Shown here: positions 22,117 to 30,547 of the stretch, one piece after another | Position numbering within the stretch: the first letter of the stretch is position 1 | Layout of the letters: every line of letters begins with the position of its first letter | NCBI GenBank assembly: GCA_964501335.1 | Contig: CAZCTC010000033.1 | Coordinates: forward strand, 14,285-78,284 | Length of the DNA: 64,000 bases | Source of the DNA: CAZCTC01 sp964501335 | GTDB lineage: Bacteria; Chloroflexota; Anaerolineae; B4-G1; SLSP01 | Direction of reading: 5' to 3' | The notes under the pieces: model-generated | Seen by the model: only the letters and a program-made list of their open reading frames with translations | The model's database searches: none | What the model was told of the DNA's origin: nothing | Translations under genes and position numbers: made by a program

Positions 22117-24702
22117 TCAGGGCAGCGGCAGCCGGATCTCTCCCAGGAGATCCAGCCGGAAACGTTCGTAGACGGCGACGACGATGTGGGTCGGGCGCTG
22201 TGGCAGATCGGGATAGGGATGGGGGTCCGGGATGTGCAGGCCGGGAATGACCCATTTGAGCGTCGGGATGGTGCTCAACGCCGGTTGGTAGTCGTGCGCG
22301 CCAAGTTGAGTGCCGTCGGCGGCAAAGGGCCGCACGCTGACCGCGTAATCATCGACCAGCGGCCGGGCACTGATCCAATCTAATGTCACCACGGTTTGAT
22401 TTCCCCGTTGATCCTGCGCTGCTCCGGTCAGAATCATGGTATCCCCGAAGGGGCGGTAGATTTCGCCGGGCCGGGGCGTCGGGAGCGGCAGGCTGAGCAG
22501 TGTGGCGGCTGCACCGTCGGGTCGATTGAAGTTGAGGGCCGGGGCGGCGTTCGACGCGACGGGCAGGCTGACTGTACTGCATTGTCCAGGCCAGAGCCGA
22601 TCCAGATGGGCCACGGCGGCGCCGCTGTGGATATCCAGAGCGCGACCGGGACCGCACCAGTGAAGATAGGCCGTTGTGCTGCTGTCTTCGGCACTGTGAT
22701 AGTCAATGCCGGTAAGGAAGGGGCCGCTGCTTAATACTATGCCGGGCCAGAGCCGTTGGGTGGGCAGATTTACCGGACTGCAATCGGCATTCTGTGCGGG
22801 CAGTTGGGCGTTCCCCAGGGTTTCAAAGTTGCCGTCGCGGACCGTATAGACGCTCAGGCCGGGCTGGATGAGCGCCGTGCAGGAACCTCCTACCGGAAGT
22901 TGCATTTGCAATTGGGTGATGCGAATTTCCCCGGCCCGGGCTTCGTTTTGCAGGTTGCGGTCGGCCTGGGCCAGCATCCCGCCGTTGGCATCGAAAAGCC
23001 GGGCGGCAAAGGAGGGGGCCGGTTCTTGCGTTCCTTGCGGTTTCCAGGCCAGCTGTAGTTCCACACTGCGGCCCGGTTTCCATTCCCCAATCCAGCGATA
23101 GCCCAACAGTTGCACTGCGCCCAAATCCTGATCGGTAGCGGTGAAGCCGCCGTCGGCCGGAAGGGTGGTCAGCGGGCGGGGGTAGAGTCGGAAGCCGCCG
23201 CCGACCGGCAGCGCCGTCCATTCGGACCAGTTGTAGGCGTGAGTGATGTAGAGGGGCCGGTCACCGGCGGCCAGCGCTCGATCTTTCCAGACCTCTTCAT
23301 AATTTTTGTTGGCGACGGGATAGACATAGGCCACTTCGACGTCGGGCCGCAGGCCTTCGGTCTGTTGCAGTACCCAGAGTGGGGTAGCCCAATGCCAGTC
23401 GGCCAGGATCAGGGCGTTGGGCGGAGCGGATTCGAGCAGCGGCGTCAACCGGTCGCGGATTGAACGATCGGCTGCCAGGGTGAGGAAATCCGGTGTGAGC
23501 GGGATCAGGCGAAAGAGTATCAACAGGGCGGCCGGAAGTGCCGGAACGATCCGGGCCAGGTTTTGGAGCCGGCGTTGCCGGATTTGAGGCCGGCGTAGCG
23601 CCTCGCCGATCAGGGCAATGCCCAACCCGAAGGTCAGGGTTAATGGCAGGTAGGCCGGCATGAGGTATTCTACTGTCTGCGGGGCGCGGTAGGTGATGGT
23701 GACGAAGGTCTGGACGGCCCAGGAGAGGAAGAAGGCGATAGCCAGGTTGTGCCGGCGGGTTAACAGCATCAACCAGCCGGCGAGCGTCAGGATCAACGTT
23801 AAAGCCGGGAATTGGAAGAGGTAGAGCGGCAGGATGAGGGGACCGCGTACTGCCAGCGCTGCCGGCGTGGCGTAGGCGAACATATCACCCGAGAAGCCGC
23901 GGGCCAGGACATGGTCCCAAAAGCCATTCCAGGTATTGAGACCCGGATCGGCCAGGGGGACATTTTCCATGCCGCCGCGGATGGGAATGTAGAGCTGGGG
24001 GATCAGCCAGGCCAGGATCCCTGCCCCCACGGCCGGCAGCCAGGCCCGGGGGGCTAAGAGCTGCCGCGGTTCGGAAATCAACAGATAAAAGGCCCAGCCG
24101 ACTGTGATAAAGATGAGGGAAGGATGGTGACCGACGCCCAGGGCCAGGGCCAGGGCCAGCAGCGGGAGGAGTTGAGCCGGGGCGGCATTGCCGGGATTTT
24201 GTCGGCGGCGGTCGAAGCGGCTGAGAATCCAGTAGCACCAGGCGGCGAAAAGCATGGTCGGCATACGGATGTTGGCGGTGGTGGCCTGAGTCCAGAAGGT
24301 AGGCGAGAGACCTAATAGCAGCGCGCCGCCCAACGCTCCGCTCTGGACGATGTGGCGGCGGGCCCCCATCTGTTCAGCCCATTCGCGGATTGCATCTGCC
24401 AGCAGTACCAGGGTGCCGGCAGCCAGGAGAGCGCTGAACAGATTGAGGCGGAAGGCCGGGGTTCCCAGGGCGACCAGCCGTACCCAGAGTGCGCTGGCCA
24501 TGGTATAGAGTGGGTAGCCGGGGGGATGGAGGATGCCCCAACCGGCGGCGGCGAGCTGAAATTCTCCGCTGTCGGCAGGGAGGATATCCCGGGCGGTGGT
24601 GGCGGCGTAGAGGAGGAAGAAGCCCGCTCCCAGCGCCAGATTAAAAAGGCCCGCTTTTGAAATCCGGTTTTTTGCAAAAATGAGGCTTTTTTTGTCCTTC
24701 AT
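22117..24702 (-). CDS. DUF2723 family membrane protein, likely polyprenol-sugar glycosyltransferase
   Basis: An 861-residue protein. About ten transmembrane helices lie between residues 15 and 400. The first loop carries the DUF2723 signature DILPADSGEFQLAAAGWGILHPPGYPLY (residues 38-65 approx.), with the Asp and His-Pro-Pro-Gly element that in GT-C enzymes lies at the active site. The C-terminal 430 residues are soluble and beta-rich. DUF2723 proteins are related to GT-C mannosyltransferases; the acceptor is unknown. The 3' end lies close to the CTATTTTCAGGACAGAA repeat word. No operon partner: HPR copies lie on both sides. Confidence 0.8.
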   Translation of the reverse strand: MKDKKSLIFAKNRISKAGLFNLALGAGFFLLYAATTARDILPADSGEFQLAAAGWGILHPPGYPLYTMASALWVRLVALGTPAFRLNLFSALLAAGTLVLLADAIREWAEQMGARRHIVQSGALGGALLLGLSPTFWTQATTANIRMPTMLFAAWCYWILSRFDRRRQNPGNAAPAQLLPLLALALALGVGHHPSLIFITVGWAFYLLISEPRQLLAPRAWLPAVGAGILAWLIPQLYIPIRGGMENVPLADPGLNTWNGFWDHVLARGFSGDMFAYATPAALAVRGPLILPLYLFQFPALTLILTLAGWLMLLTRRHNLAIAFFLSWAVQTFVTITYRAPQTVEYLMPAYLPLTLTFGLGIALIGEALRRPQIRQRRLQNLARIVPALPAALLILFRLIPLTPDFLTLAADRSIRDRLTPLLESAPPNALILADWHWATPLWVLQQTEGLRPDVEVAYVYPVANKNYEEVWKDRALAAGDRPLYITHAYNWSEWTALPVGGGFRLYPRPLTTLPADGGFTATDQDLGAVQLLGYRWIGEWKPGRSVELQLAWKPQGTQEPAPSFAARLFDANGGMLAQADRNLQNEARAGEIRITQLQMQLPVGGSCTALIQPGLSVYTVRDGNFETLGNAQLPAQNADCSPVNLPTQRLWPGIVLSSGPFLTGIDYHSAEDSSTTAYLHWCGPGRALDIHSGAAVAHLDRLWPGQCSTVSLPVASNAAPALNFNRPDGAAATLLSLPLPTPRPGEIYRPFGDTMILTGAAQDQRGNQTVVTLDWISARPLVDDYAVSVRPFAADGTQLGAHDYQPALSTIPTLKWVIPGLHIPDPHPYPDLPQRPTHIVVAVYERFRLDLLGEIRLPLP

Positions 24703-24718
24703 ATCTCCTCAATTCTGT

Positions 24719-24823
24719 ATCCCGCAACAGGGTCCTTTCGATAAGAACCGACGCGCGGTGCGAAGCAGGCAGAGAGAATTTTTTATTCATAAATTCGGCG
24801 GCTTTCTGAAGCCGCCGAATTTA
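24719..24823 (-). repeat. HPR hairpin repeat, copy 15
   Basis: Tail TATCCCGCAACAGGGTCC, GACGCGCGGTGCGAAGC, AGAGAGAATTTTTTATT. Stem TAAATTCGGCGGCTT 24790-24804 with 24809-24823, loop TCTG. Confidence 0.85.
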
Positions 24824-24847
24824 GGGACTCTTTGGGGGTCTTCCAGG

Positions 24848-26854
24848 TTACTCGGCCAGCAGAGCCAGGGCCCGTTCGACGATGCGCTCCGGCGTGAAGC
24901 CGAATTCGCGTTGTAAGGTTTTGAGGGGCGCTGAGGCGCCGAAGTGTTCCAGGCTGACGACGGCGCCCTGGGGTCCGACGTACCGTTCCCAACCCTGGCT
25001 GATGCCGGCTTCGATGGCGAGGCGCTTGGGGACATCGGGCGGCAGAACCGTCAATCGGTAGAAGAGCGTCTGATCGTCGAAGAGTTCCCAGGCGGGCATG
25101 CTGACGACACGGGTTCCGACGTGACGTTCGGCCAGGATCTTTTGGGCTTCCAGGGCCAGGGAGACTTCGGAACCGGTGGCGATCAGGATCAGGTCGATCC
25201 GTTCGCGGGTGGTATCGCTCAGGATATAGGCACCGCGTTCCACTCCTTCGTGAGCGCGGTCCACGGCTTCGGGGATGACGGGCAGGCCCTGGCGGGAAAG
25301 GATCAGGCCGGTGGGACCCGCCTTGCGTTCCAGGGCGACGCGCCAGGCCGCCGATGTTTCATTGGCGTCGGCCGGGCGCAGGACCAGCAGGTTGGGGATG
25401 GCGCGCAGGGCAGCCAGATGTTCGATGGGTTGATGGGTGGGGCCGTCTTCGCCCAACCAGACTGAATCGTGGGTCCAGACGAAGACGACGGGCAGTTTCA
25501 TCTGGGCAGCCATGCGGGCGGTGGGGCGCATATAGTCGGAGAAGGTCAGGAAGGTGGCGCCGTAGACTTTCAGGTTGGTGTAAAGGGCCATGCCGTTCAT
25601 GATGCCGCCCATGCCCATTTCGCGGATACCGAAGTGCAGGTTGCGGCCTTCGGGAGTTCCCTTTTCGAAATCACCCAGGCCTTTCAGGTAAGTGTTGGTC
25701 GAGGGGGCCAGATCGGCGGAGCCGCCGATTAATTCGGGCAGGACGGGGGCCAGGGCGTTAAGCACTTTGCCCGAAGCGGCGCGGGTAGCGATGGCACCCT
25801 GATCGATGCGGAAGCGGGGCAGGGCTTTTTCCCAGCCGGCCGGCAATTCGCCGGCGATGATGCGTTGCAGTTCGGCGCTTTCTTCGGGGTATTCCCGGGT
25901 GTAGCGGTTCAGCATGTCCCGCCAGGCGGCTTCATATTGTTCGCCGCGGGGCAGGGCCATGCGATAGAAGGCCAGCACGTCATCGGGGACGAAGAAGGGT
26001 TCCAGCGAAGGCCAGCCCAGCGCTTCTTTGGTCAATTTGACTTCTTCGGGGCCGAGCGGGGCGCCGTGAGCTTCGCAATTATCGTGCATATTGGGGCTGC
26101 CGTTGGCGATGTGGGTGCGGCAGGCGATGAGCGAGGGCCGTCCGGTTTCGGCCTGGGCTTTGCCGATAGCGGCATCAATGGCGTCGAAGTCGTGGCCGTC
26201 GATTTCCTGGACGTGCCAGCCGTAGGCGCGGAAGCGGGCCGGGACATCTTCTGTGAAGGCCAGGTCGGTCGAACCTTCGATGGAGATGTGGTTGTTATCG
26301 TAGAGAAAGATCAGTTTGCCGAGGCCGAGGTGTCCGGCGAGTGAACCGGCTTCGTGGGAGATCCCTTCCATCAGGTCGCCGTCGGAAACGATCGCGTAAA
26401 TGAAGTTGTCGAAGAGCGGGTAGCCGGGGCGATTGTAGCGGGCGGCCATATATTTTTCGGCAACGGCCATGCCGACTGCGTTGGCAAAGCCCTGGCCCAG
26501 CGGGCCGGTGGTCGTCTCAATGCCGAGTTCCAGATCCCGTTCGGGGTGGCCGGGGGTTTTGCTGCCCCACTGGCGGAATTGTTTCAGATCTTCCAGGCGG
26601 ATGGGGTAACCGGTGAGATAGAGCAGGCTGTAGATCAGCATGGAACCGTGGCCGGCGGAGAGAACGAAGCGGTCGCGGTTGACCCAGCGGGGGTTGCGGG
26701 GGTTGTGGTGCATATGGCGGCTCCAGAGTACATAGGCTACGTCCGCCATACCCATCGGCATACCGGGGTGGCCGGAGTTGGCCTGTTGGACGCCGTCCAT
26801 GGCCAGGACCCGGATGGCGTTGATGCTGCGTTGATCGAGATCTGTCTTTGGCAT
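24848..26854 (-). CDS. tkt: Transketolase
   Basis: A full-length 668-residue transketolase. TPP-binding motif region SDGDLMEGISHEAGSLAGHL, the N-terminal SGHPGMPMGMADVAYVLW, the catalytic-loop element WTHDSVWLGEDGPTHQPIEHL and the C-terminal domain KTLQREFGFTPERIV are all intact. It transfers two-carbon ketol units between sugar phosphates in the non-oxidative pentose phosphate pathway. ATG 26854 follows TGGAGGAACA. A second, split transketolase is encoded at 36.8-38.6 kb, so this copy is probably the housekeeping enzyme. Confidence 0.96.
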   Translation of the reverse strand: MPKTDLDQRSINAIRVLAMDGVQQANSGHPGMPMGMADVAYVLWSRHMHHNPRNPRWVNRDRFVLSAGHGSMLIYSLLYLTGYPIRLEDLKQFRQWGSKTPGHPERDLELGIETTTGPLGQGFANAVGMAVAEKYMAARYNRPGYPLFDNFIYAIVSDGDLMEGISHEAGSLAGHLGLGKLIFLYDNNHISIEGSTDLAFTEDVPARFRAYGWHVQEIDGHDFDAIDAAIGKAQAETGRPSLIACRTHIANGSPNMHDNCEAHGAPLGPEEVKLTKEALGWPSLEPFFVPDDVLAFYRMALPRGEQYEAAWRDMLNRYTREYPEESAELQRIIAGELPAGWEKALPRFRIDQGAIATRAASGKVLNALAPVLPELIGGSADLAPSTNTYLKGLGDFEKGTPEGRNLHFGIREMGMGGIMNGMALYTNLKVYGATFLTFSDYMRPTARMAAQMKLPVVFVWTHDSVWLGEDGPTHQPIEHLAALRAIPNLLVLRPADANETSAAWRVALERKAGPTGLILSRQGLPVIPEAVDRAHEGVERGAYILSDTTRERIDLILIATGSEVSLALEAQKILAERHVGTRVVSMPAWELFDDQTLFYRLTVLPPDVPKRLAIEAGISQGWERYVGPQGAVVSLEHFGASAPLKTLQREFGFTPERIVERALALLAE

Positions 26855-26930
26855 TGTTCCTCCATGATTATTTAATTACTATCTTTGGCGCGCAGTTTTT
26901 CAGTTCAAGACTTTCTGCAAGCCAAGGTTT

Positions 26931-26950
26931 AGTAGACAGTAGACGGTAGG
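26931..26950. repeat. Short AGTAGACAGT-type repeat
   Basis: AGTAGACAGTAGACGG, 10 bases left of HPR copy 16. Confidence 0.6.
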
Positions 26951-26960
26951 CAGGAAGAAA

Positions 26961-27068
26961 TTATTCGTTTTTTCGGCGGCCTTTCGAGGCCGCCGAAAAA
27001 ACGAATAAAAAATCTTCCAGACCTATCCAGCGCGTCGCTTTTTTCCCCAGGAGATTATGTGCGGGGTG
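26961..27068 (+). repeat. HPR hairpin repeat, copy 16
   Basis: The longest stem of the family: 22 perfect pairs, 26961-26982 with 26987-27008, core TCGGCGGCCT, loop TTCG. Tail CCAGCGCGTCGC and GTGCGGGGTG. It is the last copy before a 24.7-kb stretch without any. Confidence 0.85.
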
Positions 27069-27082
27069 TTTGGAAAAATTTT

Positions 27083-27718
27083 CTATTCGATTTTGGCGAG
27101 GGCCCGGAGGCCCATGGTGACCCGGCGGGGGGCTTCCGTAAGCAATCCGATCCGTTCCCATTCCTGCGCCAGGCGGGAAAGTTTTTCTTTAGAAATGCGA
27201 TTGCGGAAGGCCTGATGGAGTGCGCCGATGTTGAACTGGCCTTCCTGTTCCATGATTGCGTGGTGGACCAGTTCGCATTCCAGAGAGCTGAGGATGGGGA
27301 AAGCGGCGGGCGGGCGGATGGAGGGTTCCAACAGCGCTGCACGCAGCATTTCCAGCCAGACGCTGATATCTTCGATCAGATTGCCCATCTGGAAATAGAG
27401 TCGGTTGGCCCATTCGGCCTCGCCGTCGAGATCGTGGATGAAGGGCGGCGAGCTGACCATGGTGCCGTAGGCGGCAAAGGGGAAATCGGCCCCATTGAAG
27501 ACGCCGGTATTGGGCGAGGAGGCTTCGGCGCGCAGGACATCCCAACGTTGTTCGGTGATGGTGTAATCCAGGATGAAGGTGACGATGATGCCGCCGGGCA
27601 GGCGCCAGTACCAGGCGACGCCGATGCGTCCCTGATAGCCTTCGGTACGTTCGCTGGTTTCAGAGAGGATTTGATTGGCCAGCGCTAAAGCCTGATAAGA
27701 TGGGTAAAAATGGGCCAT
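27083..27718 (-). CDS. Hypothetical protein with winged-helix-like C-terminus
   Basis: A 211-residue soluble protein, family not recognised. The N-terminal half is beta-rich (GYQGRIGVAWYWRLPGGIIV). The C-terminal 70 residues (HHAIMEQEGQFNIGALHQAF, then EKLSRLAQEWERIGLL) have the helix spacing of a winged helix. ATG 27718 shares its first base with the stop of the upstream DHH-CBS-CCA gene (TAATG), so translation is coupled. This suggests a role linked to RNA or phosphoester metabolism, but this is inference. Confidence 0.65.
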   Translation of the reverse strand: MAHFYPSYQALALANQILSETSERTEGYQGRIGVAWYWRLPGGIIVTFILDYTITEQRWDVLRAEASSPNTGVFNGADFPFAAYGTMVSSPPFIHDLDGEAEWANRLYFQMGNLIEDISVWLEMLRAALLEPSIRPPAAFPILSSLECELVHHAIMEQEGQFNIGALHQAFRNRISKEKLSRLAQEWERIGLLTEAPRRVTMGLRALAKIE

Positions 27719-30366
27719 TATATATGTCCTTTGCGGCGAGGTTCGGGGGGAGGGGCGTCGCGGAGGATTTCCTGGACGAGGGCCAGTTCGGCTTCTCGCG
27801 AGGTGATCGTTCCGTCGAGGCGGCCCTGGCGCAGTTCGGCCAGGATGCGGCGGTAGAGCGGCCCGGGTGCAATGCCCAGGGCGCGCAGATCATCGCCGCC
27901 GAGTTCGGCCTGGATGTGACGCAGTTTTCGCCAGTAATATTCCAGGCGTTCGCAGATCGTGGCATCGTCGGTGATGACCCAGGCAGCTGCCAGCAGCGGG
28001 GCATTGAAGGGTTCGAGTTGGGCGACGATGCGGGAGGGCGTATGCAGCAGGGGCAGCGATTCGAGCGCAGCCTGGAGGGCCGGCAGCTGATCGAAATATT
28101 CCTGGATGTGGCGTGGGAGCATGAGCTGCAGGGCCAGATCGGTGAGCGCTTCGGCATCGAGCCGGTAGAAGAGAATGGCCCAGGGAAGGAAGGCCTGGTT
28201 TTCAGGGCTCAATTCCCAGAGGCCCGGTTCGAGTTGGGTACGCAGCCGTTGATAGCGTGTTTGCAGCCAGTCATCGCTATGCAGCGCCGGATGGATGGCT
28301 TGCAGGGCGTGGAAGGCCTGCAGGCGTTCGAGGGCGGCTTCGGGGCGGGCTTCATGGAAGATCAGGTCCAGTTCGTGGCGAATACGGCTGCCGGTGATGC
28401 GGTTGAGCATCGGCAAAGCATCGGCAATCAGTGCCTCGCTGCGGGGGTCCAGTCGGAAATTGAGCCGGGCTTCGAAGCGGGCGGCACGCAGAATGCGGGT
28501 GGGATCGTCGATGAAGCTGAGACTGTGCAGCACGCGGATGATTTTCTGGCGCAGATCGGCTTCGCCGCCGTAAAAATCCAGCAGCTCGCCCCAGTGATTG
28601 GGGTCCAACCGGATGGCCAGGGTGTTGATGGTGAAATCGCGGCGGTGGAGATCCTGTTTGATCGCGCTCCATTCGACAAGCGGGAGGGCGGTAGGCTCGG
28701 AGTAGAATTCCGTGCGGGCCGTGACCAGATCGATGAAGGCCGGCAGGTTGACCTGACCGGGGGTGGGGGCGGCGGTGTCGGGAGCCACCTCTCGCCAGAT
28801 TTCTTCGGGAAGGAGCCATTTGGCAGTGCCGAAGCGGCGATGGGTGCGCACTTCGCCCCCATAGGCCTGGGCGACGGCCTGGGCCAGACGGATGGCATCC
28901 CCTTCGACCACAATATCGATATCGACGATCGAGTGACCGAGCAAGAGGTCGCGGACGATTCCGCCGACGAAATAGATGGAATAGCCCCGGGTGGCAGCGG
29001 CTTCGCCGATGCGATGGATCAGCGCCAGCAGTGAGGCGGGGAAGATCAGCTCCATCTGTTGAGCGATCTGTTGGCGGCGGGTTTCGCGTTCGGGGGGCGG
29101 CAATCGGATCAGATCGGTGCGGGTGACCACGCCGATGACCTTGCCGTCGGCGACGACCGGGATCTGGCCCCAGCCGGTCTGGATCATCAACATGCGTACT
29201 CGTTCGACAGAATCCTGGGGACTGACGGTCACCTCTCCGGGTTCCATAATTTGGCGCACGGCACGCAGTCTCCAGCCGTGCTGCATGGCCCGGTCCACGG
29301 CATTCCGGGTCAGCAGGCCGATGACGCGGCCGGATTCCTCCACTACGGGATAGCCTTCGTGGCCGGTGCGGAGCATTTGATCGGCGGCGGCGCCGATGAG
29401 TTCCTCTGGGGCGACGGTGCGAACTCGCTGGGACATTAAGGAGCGGACTGAAAGGCGAGGTCGGACGATGGCCGGCAGCAGAGCTTTCAGTTCATCGTGA
29501 ACTTCCTGGACCGGGCGTTCCCGGATCTGCGCCGCCGCGGCCCGTTCATGGCCGCGGCCGCCGAAATGGGCGGCAACTTCGGCCACATTGATATCGTCGG
29601 TAGAACTGCGGGCGACGAGTTGGGTATTGCTGTCCATGCCGACCAGAACGAAGAGCGCCGAAGGGTCGAGCAGATCGCGCAGTTTGTGAGCCAGGGTGGA
29701 AATTTCTTCGGACATGCCTGCGGGGGCCTGGACCCAGGCGATCAGGACTGAATGGCCTCCCAGGCTGAGGGTTTCGGATTGATCGAGCAGCGACTCGTAG
29801 AGAGTTTGTTGCCCGGGAGAGAGCGGGTGGTGGAGGAATTCGTTGACAATGCTCAGATCGGCGCCGCGTTCGAGCAGCCAGGCGGCGGCGCGGAGGTCGC
29901 GCGGGGTCACGCCGGCGTAGGAGAGGGAGCCGGTATCCTCGTAGATTCCCGTCAGCATCAAAGTCGCTTCGACGGAGTTGATGGTGACCAGCCGGGCGGC
30001 CAGGGCTTCGACCAGCAGGGTCGTGGTCGCGCCGATGCGTTGGCCCTGAAAATGCCAGCCAGGGGGCAGCGATTCCGGGGGAGCGTGGTGATCGATGATG
30101 ATGGCTTCCTCGATCGGGCCGATGCCGCGCACGGAAGAAACCGTCTGGGTATCGACCAGGATCAATTTGCGGATGTGCTGGCCGCGAGGGAGCATTTCCT
30201 GATCCACAAAAGGCAGCTGGGTGCGGTAGAGGGCGAGGAAGGCCTGGACGTTGCGGTTGAGGCGCCGGGGCAGGACCGGGCGGGCGCTCGGAGTCAATTT
30301 GTGCGCGGCCAGGAGGCTGGCAAGCGCATCGAAATCGGCATTTTCGTGGGTCAGGATGATTTGCAT
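27718..30366 (-). CDS. DHH phosphoesterase, CBS pair and CCA/poly(A) polymerase fusion
   Basis: An 882-residue protein. Residues 1-300: DHH/DHHA1 phosphoesterase with THENADFDA, the IIIDHHAPP motif (Asp 92, His 93, His 94) and FGGRGHERAA (269-277). Residues 305-425: two CBS motifs. Residues 455-880: class II nucleotidyltransferase with FVGGIVRDLLLG (Gly 468, Gly 469) and the catalytic DxD at 482-484 (SIVDIDIVVEG), followed by the tRNA-binding helical part. Such fusions are known and are annotated as CCA-adding or A-adding tRNA enzymes. ATG 30366 begins at the DHH domain; upstream frame is repetitive. CBS may sense adenine nucleotides. Confidence 0.92.
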   Translation of the reverse strand: MQIILTHENADFDALASLLAAHKLTPSARPVLPRRLNRNVQAFLALYRTQLPFVDQEMLPRGQHIRKLILVDTQTVSSVRGIGPIEEAIIIDHHAPPESLPPGWHFQGQRIGATTTLLVEALAARLVTINSVEATLMLTGIYEDTGSLSYAGVTPRDLRAAAWLLERGADLSIVNEFLHHPLSPGQQTLYESLLDQSETLSLGGHSVLIAWVQAPAGMSEEISTLAHKLRDLLDPSALFVLVGMDSNTQLVARSSTDDINVAEVAAHFGGRGHERAAAAQIRERPVQEVHDELKALLPAIVRPRLSVRSLMSQRVRTVAPEELIGAAADQMLRTGHEGYPVVEESGRVIGLLTRNAVDRAMQHGWRLRAVRQIMEPGEVTVSPQDSVERVRMLMIQTGWGQIPVVADGKVIGVVTRTDLIRLPPPERETRRQQIAQQMELIFPASLLALIHRIGEAAATRGYSIYFVGGIVRDLLLGHSIVDIDIVVEGDAIRLAQAVAQAYGGEVRTHRRFGTAKWLLPEEIWREVAPDTAAPTPGQVNLPAFIDLVTARTEFYSEPTALPLVEWSAIKQDLHRRDFTINTLAIRLDPNHWGELLDFYGGEADLRQKIIRVLHSLSFIDDPTRILRAARFEARLNFRLDPRSEALIADALPMLNRITGSRIRHELDLIFHEARPEAALERLQAFHALQAIHPALHSDDWLQTRYQRLRTQLEPGLWELSPENQAFLPWAILFYRLDAEALTDLALQLMLPRHIQEYFDQLPALQAALESLPLLHTPSRIVAQLEPFNAPLLAAAWVITDDATICERLEYYWRKLRHIQAELGGDDLRALGIAPGPLYRRILAELRQGRLDGTITSREAELALVQEILRDAPPPEPRRKGHI

Positions 30367-30384
30367 GAATTTCTCCGGGGGAGC

Positions 30385-30390
30385 ATTATA
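30385..30390 (-). promoter_or_regulatory. -10 box for the DHH-CBS-CCA gene
   Basis: TATAAT on the minus strand, 18 bases before ATG 30366; CGGAG lies between as ribosome site. Confidence 0.5.
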
Positions 30391-30405
30391 GCACGATTGG
30401 GGGAT

Positions 30406-30455
30406 ATGGAAGAATGGGAAGAATGGAAGGGATGGAAGAGATGGAAGAATGGATG
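30406..30455. repeat. Purine-rich GGAAGAATG/GGAAGAGATG short repeat
   Basis: Imperfect 8-10 bp units GGAAGAATG, GGAAGGGATG, GGAAGAGATG in the divergent intergenic region. The word TGGAAGA is shared with the array at 1280-1343. Confidence 0.7.
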
Positions 30456-30503
30456 GTTGAATCATTGGTATAGTTGTGTGCCTGCGAAGAGGACGCGCAA
30501 CTA

Positions 30504-30509
30504 TATAAT
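30504..30509 (+). promoter_or_regulatory. -10 box candidate for the GT39 gene
   Basis: TATAAT 38 bases before ATG 30548. A -35 box at the usual distance is not clear. Confidence 0.4.
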
Positions 30510-30547
30510 AAAGTTGATCTATGGAAAGCTCGAGGTGTAATTTCATT

